64,000 nt of DNA, taken from contig NC_050098.1 of assembly GCF_902167145.1 (NCBI RefSeq), forward strand, positions 79,586,207 through 79,650,206, in the 5' to 3' direction. Under the pieces are notes generated by a model. It did not search any database, was not told where the DNA came from, and saw nothing but the letters and a program-made list of their open reading frames with translations. Position numbers and translations under genes: made by a program. This document shows, one piece after another, positions 22,601 to 34,600 of this stretch (the stretch's first letter is position 1; the number at the start of each line of letters is the position of its first letter). This DNA is from Zea mays (lineage: Eukaryota; Streptophyta; Magnoliopsida; Poales; Poaceae).

Positions 22601-25600
22601 TGCTATCTAGACTTAGCAATAGAGATGGCAATGGGTAAATACCCACCGGGTATTACTATCCCATACCCATACCCATGACGAAAAAATAGCCCCGTCGGGT
22701 CAACCCATATCCTCTCATGGGTATGGATTTACCCCCATACCTGTACTCATGTGGGTATGGGTCATGTGGGTATGGGTCACCCGTACCCAAAAAGATTAAA
22801 CATCTACATTATACAAATGTCAAGTATATCCATCTAAATACCATTACAAAATTTCTAACATCATTCAATCATCTATTCAAGAACACCATAGATAATTGGA
22901 TAAAGTAGCAACACTAGGATAGTACCACATAACACATTACATGTTCCATTACATGGTCATCAAATAGTTGTTAACCTTCTATGACATTATTGCCCAAAAG
23001 GTTGTTAAATAGTCAAAAAGGATGGATGACTGAAGCCCAAACTCATGCTTTTAGGCTAAGTTTATACTGAGTATTTTATACCCATGGGTTAACGGGTATG
23101 GGTGAGGGCGGAACATTATAATACCCATTTACCCATTGGGTGAAGGTTTTTGCGATTGAGTTTTGGTCTCATCAGACTCTTTGGTGAGAGACTTCTCTGT
23201 TTCTGTTCTCCTTCAGGATTCTGCTGGGAACCAATGGTGGTTTTTTGGAGTGTATGGCCCGCATCAAGATGGCTTGAAGAGTTTTCTTTATTGATGAGTT
23301 ACGAGAGGTGAGGTCTGCCTGTCAGGGACCGTGGATTGTTGCTGGGGACTTTAATCAAATTTTCAGAGTGGAGGATAAGAATAACCCCAATATCAACAGA
23401 TCTATGTTGAGACGTTTTAGGAGGTTGATGAATGACTTAGAGCTGAAAGAGATCCCTTTATTGGGTCGACGATTCACTTGGTCTAATGAGAGGACAGTGA
23501 TCAGAGAGGTCTGAAGCATTACTAACGCAGAAGACAGGGACAGTGATCAGAGAGGTCTGAAGCATTACTTCTGCATCCTTTGAGTTGCAACAATGTCAAG
23601 AATAGAATCTCCATTTATGCTGATGACATGGTTCTTTTCATTAAACCCGAGGAAGAGGATTTGAGTTGCACTAAAGTCATTTTAGACTGCTTTGGTGAAG
23701 CTTCGGGGCTGAAAGTCAATATGCAAAAGAGTTTGGCTATTCCTATAAGATGTAATGATGCAGAAATGCAGGTCATCTCTAACTCCCTTCACTGCACCAT
23801 TGGGTCCTTTCCTTGCAAATATCTAGGGCTCCCCATCTCCAAGCGGAAGCTTAGAAGATCAGATCTGCTTAACTGGGTGGAGAAGATTGCTGATAGGCTT
23901 GCCAGCTGGAAGGCTAATCTCCTTAATTTGGCTGGAAGAACAACTCTTGTTAATTCAGTTTTATCTGCTATTCCGGTTTATCTGCTAATTGCCTAAATGT
24001 TCCTAGTTGGGTCCTCAAAGCTATAGATAAGATTAGAAGGGCTTTTCTTTGGAAAGGTCGGAAGGAGGTCAATGGAGGTAGCTGTTTGGTGGCATGGGAT
24101 ATAGTGACACGACCCCGGTGCCTAGGTGGTCTTGGAGTGCCAAACCTTCGGTTCATGGGTTGGGTGCTGCAACTCAGATGGCTTTGGTTCCGCAAAACAG
24201 ACCCTTCTAAACCCTGGTACGATCTAAACCCTGGTACGGTTTAGATTTTAATGTCCAAAAACAAGTTCGAGACTTTTTTGCAATCTCAGTGGTGGTGACC
24301 ATAGTTTGCAATGGGTAGAACACAATTTTTTGGAAAGATCAGTGGCTTAATGGTGAGACCATTGCTGAGTTAGCCCCAGTGGTGGCTGCTGCTGTTGCGC
24401 CTAAGGTGGCTGCTTCTAGAACAGTTGCTCAGTGTCTTACTAACTGAAGCTGGGTTGCAGATATCAAGCCAGTGCTGTTCATCAATGGCATTCATCAGTA
24501 TCTTATCCTTTGGGACTTATTAGAGAATATGGTTCTCACTGAGGAAGCTGATAAGCATATCTGGAGGCATACTGTCAGTGGGGGAGCTTCTCTTCCAAAT
24601 CCTGTTATCGAGCATTTTTTTTGGGGTCTATTGCTTTTGAACCCTGGAAAAGACTTTGGAAATCTTGGGCTCCTCGGAAATTCAAATACTTCCTTTGGCT
24701 AGCAATTAGAAACAAGTGTTGGACTGCCAATAATCTGGAGAAGAGGGGATTGCAGCACCCAAACAGTTGCCTTTTATGTGATCAGGAAAGGGAAACAATA
24801 CAACACATCCTCACTTCCTGTGTTTTTGCCGAACAATTCTGGTTTACTATTTTTGACTCTATTGAGACGAGTCATCTGATGAGCGTTCGTTTGAGGACTG
24901 GTGGAGGAAGGCTAACAAAGGTACAAGGAATGATAAGAGAAAAGGGATTAACTTCGTCATCATTTTGGGGGCTTGGTGCCTTTGGCTGCATAGAAATAGA
25001 ACAGTCTTTGATGGGGTTTGACCTTCCATTCAGAGGGTGCAGCAGCATTTTAGCGACGAATAAGTACCCTAATAGAGTAAGTACCCATCGGGTATCGGGT
25101 CGTGGGTACCCATTGCCATCTCCACTTAGCAATACTATGTTCAACATTTGGTAGAGCCAATATTTTAGTTATAAAATGGTAAAAAGTGTCTTTGAGAGTA
25201 AGAATTTTCATGTAACGTAATGGAATTTATTTTGTGGATAGTGGGCATTTGGTTCCATGGAGGTGACTGTGGGTGTAAATGGTACACATATTTTCCCTAT
25301 CCACTGTCCAACTGAAGGGCTTAATATACTAAATGTATATATGTAACATTCAATATCCGTGCCTATCCGTATACTAAAATTCAGATATATATCAAGGTTA
25401 GAAAAGGTGCTAGGTGGTCTCTAGGCGTTTATGCTAAACTATGCAGAGTATGTGTACCTGAATAAATTAAACATCGACAGATATACCTTTGTTGATTTTT
25501 ATTCCTTGATTTCTCTAGTGCATGAGTTGTTTTGACTTGACAAAGAATTGTTGTTCCTACAACAACACAATACATCAATACCAGAGAGGAAGCTTTACAA

Positions 25601-28600
25601 CAGTGAATTAAAAATACAAAATAAAAGGTTGACACTCATCTGAATGATCTTAGTCGTCTCCCTCCATCAAACCATATCAGCAAAAAAGGATAACCATTTG
25701 AAATCACAAACATGTAAGGAAAATAAAATAAAAGGGATAGCAGACTAGCAGTACAACACTAACACATGACATTGACAAGTCATACCTCATAAATAATGCT
25801 CTATAATCTAGATTCCAGAGAGCACATACTTCTCAGTTTTCACAACACAGAACACAGGTACACAACAGGAGTTCAACTGGCCCCTCGGGGTGTGCATGTG
25901 AAGGCACACTTGTTGGATTGCATAGGCGATGTCTGGCCAGGTGAAGACGAGCTACTGTAGAGCATCAGTGAGGCTCTGTTAGGCCGTCACGTCGTCGACC
26001 GAGACATCGTCGTCGTCGGAGACCACTTGAGTGTCAATAGGTGTGGAGCAAGGCTTGCAGTCGGACATGTCAGCCCGCTGCAGAACGTCGATGGTGTACT
26101 AGCGCTGATGAAGGAAGAGGCCCTAGGTACAACGCTCCACGATGACCCCAAGAAAGTGGTGGAGAAGGTGAAAGTCGCCTAGAGGGGGGTGAATAGACGA
26201 AACATGAAAATTATAAACTTTGAACACGAACTTCACCCGAGGTTAGCGTTAGAACGAGTAATAATGAATCAGAGTGCGGAAGATAGTTCTTGCCACGAGT
26301 TGCTCAATCAATGCAGATAACTTTTGGGAGCTAACTCAAAACGATATGCAAGAGAACTTAGAGAGAGAGAGAGGGGAGAGAGGAAGAATCAAATCGTAAA
26401 GTGAGATTAACACAAAGACACAGACGATTTGTTTCTCGAGGTTCGGTTCCGAAGAACCTACTCCCCGTTGAGGAGGCCACGAGGTCTGGTCTCTTTCAAC
26501 CCTTTCCCTCTCTCAAACGGTCACTTAGACCAATTGAGTGCTTCTCCTTAATCTCGAGGGTCACTTAGACCCTACAAGGATCACCTCACAATTAGGTATT
26601 TGTTGTTAGCTTTACAAGTCACTGAGAGTTTAGAAGGAGAGGAAGAAAGCACGATCAACAAAGCCAAGCAATCAAGAGCAACAAGAAAAACACAAGTCAC
26701 TAATATGGCACCTGGAGGAGCTTGGGAGCTTTGAATGTGTCTTGGAGCGATGTGCTTGCTCTTGTATTGAATGTGGATAAATGGAATGTCATGAATCAAG
26801 GTGGTTGGGGTTGTATTTATAGCCACCAATCACTTCCTAGCTGTTGCCAACTTTCTGCTACACGCGGACGGTCCACCCCTGCATATCAACGGATGAAATC
26901 GCAACGATGAACAGTAACGACTACTTCAATGGCTATAAATGCATTAAATACGTCGTCAGATGTCAGATAAAGCAGTCGCGAACGGGTTGATCGTGCACCC
27001 CGGACGGTCTACGAGGACTCTATAAATCAATTTTACTGAACCCGACACCTTCGGGTTTTTCTGGTTTTTAACGGGCGGACGGTCCGCGCCAGAGGGCCAG
27101 ACGGTCCGCGCTTGATCTCGGACGGTGCACTTCTCTCCTTCTAACAGTCCGTAGTAGAAATGTGGGTTTCAACAAAGTTCCTGTCCGAGGTGTGTCGAGG
27201 TGTCGCGGACGGTCCGCTAGAAGGGCTTGGATGGTCCGCGCTCTGGTGATTTCTACAAAAAGTTCTCATGTCCGAAATAATCTACGTTATTCCGGACAAT
27301 CAACTTAGAATTCAGATGGATGGACTTATGCACCTGTGAATCAATCAACTAGGTAAACTAGTTAGTCCATAATAATTGTGATGGTTGTTACTAACCTTGG
27401 GCAGACACCAGCAAATTTGATCGGAAGAGCAGACACCCGGTGCTGTGCACTGACTGCGCAGAACAGCGGGGCGCAGCAGCTCCGCAGGCCGCGACGGCAG
27501 CTGGCGTCGCGTGGCGGCAGGGACTGCACGTAGAGGGCGCGCGACGGACGAAGAGGGCGCACAGAGGACACGCGGGGACCACGCGCAGAGGGCGCACAGG
27601 GACCGCGCGCAGAGGGCGCGACCGGCTGACGAAGACGGCGGGTGGGCGAGAGGAAGTCGACGAAGACGACCCAAGACGGCGCGGCGAGGCGGCTAGGGCG
27701 CGGCCCGCACAGACGACCCAAGACGGCGTAGCGAGGCGGCTAGGGCGCGGCCCGCGCATGGAAGACGGCGGACGGCGGCGCGGCCCGCACACAGAGGAAG
27801 CGGACGACGGCGCGGCCCGCAGGGCACGACTCGCGCACGGAAGACGGCGACGCGGTCCGCACACAGATGAAGCGCAGATGAAGACGACGCGGCGACGGCG
27901 GTCCGCGACGGCGGCTGAGGCGCGACTCGCGCACAGAAGACAGCACGGGGGAGATCCGCGACGGCCGCGACGACGACTAGGGTGGGGAACAGCCGCGACA
28001 ACGGCTAAGAAATTAGGGTTTCGTAACCTGCTTTGTTACCATGTTACTAACATTGGGATTGATAATTGATGATCAGTCCCTAAGGACTATAGGTAATATA
28101 TATATGCAGTAGACCTGGGCCTAATGGGCCTTAACAATGGTCATCAAACACCTTAATCAATTAAAGGAAATAGTGAAGGCTATTTCCCTTTCAGGAGGCT
28201 CAAGTTCTTCATTGTGAACTCGCGCTGTAGGGCAGCGATGGTGCGCTGGAGGAGAACGACACTAGACGCCGTGAGCACGATTTCTTCGACGTAGAGGAGG
28301 TAGACGGTGTCATCACCGCGCCGAAGGATGAACAAAATGTATACAATTACACAGATATGGATACAATCATCCAACACTTGTTTTGTACAAAATGTAAAGC
28401 TACATTTTCACAGATCTAAACCTGCTCTTAGACTCAGCCTCTCCCTTTGGCTAAATTGCATGTTGGTTCTGTTGTGCAGCTTTGCTTATTCTTTTATATA
28501 TTTGTATATATTTTCACACTAGGGGTCCCCCCCCCCCCCCTAATGTATTTCCCTAAAAAAAGACAGATGGAAGGATCCTTTGTATATGATATTAGCCTAT

Positions 28601-31600
28601 CTGGTATAGGTTTAACTATTTTGTTTTTTCTAATCTTTTGTAGGTTTTAGAGGTATTACTCCCTGAAGGTGTAATAATTCCTACAGGTTTTGAAACAATA
28701 GGGCATATAGCACACTTGAATTTGCGAGATGAGCATATGCCTTACAAGAAACTTATTGCTTCGGTAATATGTGATTACACAATATTCTAGTGCCCTACAT
28801 TACTTTGAGTTTATTCCTTCCGTACAATGCCTTGATTTGACTTGCAGGTGGTTCTTGATAAAAACAAGCCAAAAATCCAAACTGTTGTCAATAAGACAGA
28901 TGTTATTCAGAACAACTATAGAACTATGCAACTTGAAGTCTTAGCTGGCAATGGTTCCCTTCGTACGATGGTCATTGAGAGCGGCCTTCGTTTTCAAGTT
29001 GATCTTGGTACAGTGTATGTTCTCATTCTCACCTAGCTCTCACCTGGCTCCCATTTTGGATTGACAGATGTTAATAAGTGATTCCATTCAGTGTCACCAT
29101 AGGATGCCGCATAGCCATAATTCTATATCAAGCTTCGATACAGATAGGGAACTTACTTGTAGATTGCAACTAAATGATATGAGGTGTTGATCCTGCCACA
29201 TTTTTTCTCGACGGTACTAGAGAGCTGCATATTATTATATTAAGAAAAAAAATGTTCAATAAACCCATACAACCCACACACTTATGCACCTAAACACCCT
29301 AAGTAGGTATATTTGTATCACCGTTAAAAATCTGATCAAACTTATCCTACATTTGGCAAGTATAACAGAAAATTTTCATGTTTATATTATGGAAAAGTCA
29401 TTTTACAAAGAAGATAGGTTAATTGCATTTATATTTCAAAATTCAAGATTTGCTGCGGGTCATAGCAAAAACTATTCCAGATTACCTGTTGGCGGCTTCC
29501 GCATGAGTGGAGTCTGAGGAAGGAATAATCAAGGCAAGCCTTATCCTTGCATTTTTGTGGCAAAACAAACAGAAGATATATTTTTATTTATAGTTTGTGG
29601 CCCTTAGATGTGCGAAGATTTTTGGCCTCTGCTTTCTCCAGAAGCAATTTTTTTCTCGAAGATGTAGGAGGACTGCGTCTCATTATATTAAGAAGGAAGA
29701 AAGGTTATGGGGCCAGAAAAACAGCCCAGTTACAAGAGCCTCCTTACGGAGGACGAAACATAAAAACATAAAAGGACTCATAAGGAACCTATGGACATCA
29801 TCCTCACAACAAGAAAAGCGGGGAGAGAAACTAGACTGCAAGGTGCCTGGCAATAAAAAAGGAAATGCCTTTGGCCCCAGCCATCACCCATCTCAATCTT
29901 TCCTGCCCAGCTGAACTCAGAACCAGAGATAAATTAGGAGTGCAGCCGTCAAAAAAACAACGGTTTCTATGATTCTAAAGAGTCCAAGCTCCCAGGGCAA
30001 TCAGATAGTTGAGGCCCTTCAAAGCAAGGCCGTTCACGGCTTCAGTTTTGTCCTCCCACCAGCTCATAAAGGATATGCGTCCAGGCTGTCGCGCCAAATT
30101 CTGGAAGCTAAATTGCCGCAAAAAATGAAACCAGAAATCCCTTGTAAACACACAGGCCACCAGGATATGATCCAAGGTCTCAGCTTCTTGGTTACAGAAG
30201 AGGCATCTGGGAGGGTGGTCCAAACCTCTTTTGGCCTATCTGTCAGCAGTCCAGCATCTCCAATGGGCAGCGAGCGAGCCAAAGGAAGAAACAACATTTT
30301 TTGGGGGGGGGGGGGGGCAGGTTTTCCACACCCTTTGATAGTGGGCAAAAGAGGTTGAACCTGAGAAAAGACCCTCATAGGCTGCTTTAGCAGAGTAGTT
30401 CCCATCTGCAGCTACACTGAAAATGTGTTTACCTTCAATATCTGGATGGCCTGTGTTTATCTTCAATATCTCCAGAAGCATTACTGGGTGGTCATTCAAC
30501 CCAGTCGACAGCTGGTGTTCCCCATCCAGAACTGGGCAATCTTGTACCCCCTGTTAACGTTGACGGACGCCTCTCTCTCCCATGCATTGGATTGTGGATT
30601 GGATAATGACACGGCTCTTTAGTCGTCTCCGCCAGTTGATGAGCCAGCCCTGGCTCTCCTGGACCTGGAGGCTGATTCGAGCCCAATTCCATCCTCACCG
30701 TCCTTGCTGGCTGTGGTCGAAGCTACAGAGGAGCCCTTGGCTGATCATCCCCTGCCGCCATCTTCAACACCTCTCTTGGCATTCGGTGTTGTTGGTGATG
30801 TTTCTCTGCGTGTTTACACCAGGACAAGGTGGCAGCACAAGACTCAGGAAGAAGTTTATGTTGGTACACCTGCTGCAAACGTTTCTGATGCTTTCCTTGG
30901 CAAGGTAACCAAGCCACTGGATCAGCTCCTTCCGTGCCCTAATGTTCCTAAACAACGACATAAGGCCCCTCCACAAGGATCTTTACCTCGTCGTAGCAGA
31001 AGAGTAGCAGGTGCGAGTCCTTGCTCTCCAAGGTCTGTGACATTTGATGCGCAGGTCATTCACTCCTTACGATTCCCTATTGTGAATGAACGGATTACTA
31101 TGGAAACTTAGGACGCTTATGGAAGGTTGTTCAACATGCATCTTTCTGCATCACATCTTGCTGCGTTGTCAGCCATATTTGGATGGACTGTTGGAAAAGG
31201 CGAGGAGATGCGTTGTGCGGACCCGTTGGAATGCATTTGATGTGTCTTATGCTTCTGGTCGTCATATTTTGCACTGATCTCATGAATCCATCTTCGATAC
31301 TATTTTGGAATGTCAGTGGGCTTAACGGTAAAGGTCGGAGAGATTCTGTTAGGGAGGTTATTACCTTCTCTGGGGCGAATGTTGTTTGTCTTCAAGAGAC
31401 CAAGTTGGAGAACCTGAATAGATTTATGTTATGTTCTGTCTTTGGATTTGAATTTGATAAATTTGTGGCGCTGCCAGCTGTTGGGAAAAATTTGCTATTT
31501 TAGCCTTTTTAACGTGGGCTAAATGCTATTATGTGACTCTCTGTCTATGACTTGTGGGACCATCTGTGTCTATGATTTGTGGGTCTGGGTCTAAAATAGA

Positions 31601-34600
31601 GAAGTTCACAACTGAGAGTGACAAAATAGCAAATTCCCCAGCTGTTGGTACCCTTGGAGGTGTCTTGTTAGCTTGGAAAAGTGCCCCAGTTCAGGTTTTG
31701 GCTTCTAGAGTGGATTCTTACTCTGTTTCTGGTAGGGTTACCTCGATTCCGGAGATTATATGTGTGGCTGCTGGTATGTGGTTGGGTGGAAGATGACCGT
31801 GCGGGAGCCGTGCTGGGAATTGGAGAAGACTCCACGCCCGACTGGGAACAAGAGGTAAGGTGGAGGCAAGAGCTATCTCTTCTTTATATTAAACTTGCTT
31901 ACAATCTGATCACAAATGTGGGGCTTATATCTTGCCCTCTCTAGCCTAACAGATTTCCTCAATAATCTCTCTCTATCTAATCTAACAAACTCCCTCCTTA
32001 TTTAAAGGACTTATCTAACTCCTGGATAGCTACCGCCGGCCCCCTTAATGGGCCTGACGCTTAGCCCTTCTTCCATAAGCTATACCCGTCATAACATCTC
32101 TCCCCCCCCCCTCCGAAAACAGCTCGTCCTCGAGCTGGACTTGGTGGTAAGAGGCCTTGAACTGCTGTAGCGTCTCCCAGGTAGCATCAGTCACCTGTAA
32201 TCCGTTGCAGTGAACTAGAACATGCCATTCACCTCTTCGGAGTTGAGCCTTGAGTACCTTTTCTGGGGATGGTAGCAGCCGACCATTTTCCATAGCTGGT
32301 AGGGTAGGAGAGGTAGTACAGGTGGAGGCCCCCTGTATGGTTTGAGAAGAACAACATGGAATACGTCATGGATGCGAGCTCCAGGTGGAAGCTCCAAACG
32401 ATATGCGACGTTGCCTCGTTCCGTGACATGGAAAGGGCCAGCGTAGCGTGGACCTAACTTTCCTTTGGGTCTGCTGATCAAAGACTGCCTGGCGATTGAG
32501 CAAGCGGAGCCAAATCCAGTCATCCACAGAGAATTCCAGATCCCGGTGACGTCCATCATAAAAACGTCGAGCGTGCTTCTGTGCTTGAAGTAATTTATCT
32601 CTGACTTCAGCAAGAAATAAGTCACACTCTTGGAGCATGTCATCAACTGCCTGTCTGGATGCGGTGCCTGGCTGGTAAGGAAGCAGGGCTGGCGGTTCTC
32701 TGCCATATACCACTCTGAATGGGGTGGTTTGCAAGGCTGAATGGTAAGAGGTGTTGTAACAGTATTCCGCCCAAGGTAGCAACTCAACCCATGCTCGAGG
32801 GCGATCCCCTGTAAGGCATCTGAGATACATGGCAATAGTTTTATTGACCACTTTGGACTGACCATCTGTCTCTGGATGAAAAGCTGTGCTCATTCAAAGT
32901 TTTACTCCAGATAGTTTGAACAGATCACGCCAAATATTCTCTGTGAAGACCGGGTCTCGGTCACTGACTATGGACTTTGGAAATCCATGTAGTCGGACTA
33001 CTTCAAAGAAAGACTGAGCCACTGTTGCTGCTGTATAAGGATGACTTAAAGCGATGAAGTGCACATATTTGGAAAACTGATCAACAATTGTGAGAATAAC
33101 TGACTTGCCATGTACTTTAGGGAGTCCTTCAGTTTTGTCCATTGATATGTCAGACCAAATCTGAGAAGGCACCTCTAGTGGTTGCAACAATAGGCACCTC
33201 TAGTGGTTGCAACAATCCTGCGGGATGTAAGGCTTCCATTTTGTTCTGTTGGCAGATTGAACAAGAGCGTACCCAATCCCCTATTGTGAATGATATAGAA
33301 ATCTGCACGTAGGCGTTGCAGTGTCTTCTGGATCCCGGTATGCCCTGCTGCGTGTGCTGTGCTGAGGATGGCCGGCAACAGTGATGAAGTGGCTGGTACA
33401 AATACTCGGCGGCCATGGAGAATGAGATCATCCTTCACCTGCCATGGGGCGGTCAGAGTACCCTCTCTGATCTGATTGCAGAGGCGCTGAAATTCTGGAT
33501 CAGAGGCGCACACTCTTGTCGTAGATCCTCATATAACTGGAAGGTGGGGCTGGACACTGCGTTGAGCAGGCCGTCTGCTGTGTTGCGACGAGACAGGGCG
33601 TCTGCAACTGTGTTTCACTGGCCTGCCCTGTATTCCACTGTGCAATCAAATCCTAACAGTTTGCTGACCCACTGATGTTGAGGTACTGTGGACAGTCGTT
33701 GATCAAGCATGAACTTCAGACTATAGTGGTCTGTGCGCACCACGAACCGTCGACCCCAGAGGTAAGGTCGCCAATGACGAACGGCCTGAACCAAGCCAAT
33801 GAGCTCGCGTTCATATGCGGTGAGCTTGATATGCCATGCTGCAAACGACCTACTGAAGAAAGCCACCGGACCTGCTCCTTGATGCAAAACCGCCCCAAAG
33901 CCTGATCCTGAAGCATCACAATCAACCATGAACAGTTGTTCAAAATTTGGTAATTGCAGAACTGGTGCTGTGGACAGAGCTTGTTTGAGTTCCTGAAATG
34001 CTGTATTAGCTGCAGCCCCCACGTGAAGCCCTCCTTCAGTAATGTGGTCAAAGGTGCTGCAATTGTCCCAAATTTTTTAATGAATTTTCGGTGACTGCTT
34101 CTACCTTGCTGAAAATCCTAGAAATCCGCGAAGTCCCTGTGGGGATTTAGGGATTGGCCATGACGTGACTGTAAGCAACAGGACTCTTACTCTCATCGAG
34201 AGGATGACACTATGAGTTGGGGCGATTTTCTATTTATTTTCTCAAACACTACACAATGCCATACCCTTAGAAGGGCTGGGGACACATATTTATAGTCCTA
34301 AGGGCTGCACTAGAATACACTACACACTGCAACACTCAGGTGCTGTCCTCTAGATGCTAAAGTGCAGTCAAAAGACTGCACTGCTGCCACACTACAACAG
34401 TCAAAAGACTGCTGCTTTTGACTGCTGCCGCTGTGCTGCAGAGATGCTGTCCTCCACAATGTTGTCCTCCACATGCTGTAGCAGAGATGTCCTCCACACG
34501 AAGACCACATGACTTATTCCATCATTCTCCCCCTAAGTCTTGTGCGTCGTCTTGTGGGAAAGTTTAGCCATCCTGGACCTGGAACAAAGTTCAAGGAACT

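Larger units (their letters stand above)
25880..28377 (-). pseudogene. Ty1-copia RT/RNase H fragment, split by a Sirevirus solo LTR
   Basis: The minus strand reads LLYVEEIVLTAS (a decayed YVDD block) and ALQREFTMKNLSLL at 28377-28194. It resumes as HHFLGVIVERC, MSDCKPCSTPID and TWPDIAYAIQQV at 26163-25880. The two halves are contiguous once the inserted LTR is removed. Several stops are present. The YVDD aspartates are changed to E-E, so the enzyme would be dead even in frame. Confidence 0.75.
20941..28643 (+). other. TRM5: TRM5 intron 2 (7,703 bp)
   Basis: It contains two hAT-type elements (21147-21997 and 22621-25123), a hairpin at 22140-22225, and a copia fragment split by a Sirevirus solo LTR (25880-28377). 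The stretches 25134-25879 and 28378-28643 hold only AT-rich intron. Within them, 25262-25420 resembles the end of another miniature element (GGGTGTAAATGGTAC), and there is a run of 14 C at about 28528-28541. Confidence 0.85.

Noticed and set aside
27440..28069. Long GC-rich ORFs on both strands (up to 209 codons)
   Set aside because: They overlap in all frames, are R/G/A-rich low complexity, and arise from a GC-rich repeat inside a transposon.
30302..30315. Run of 14 G, considered as G-quadruplex or regulatory site
   Set aside because: It sits in a decayed LINE at a frameshift position and is better explained as a homopolymer expansion.
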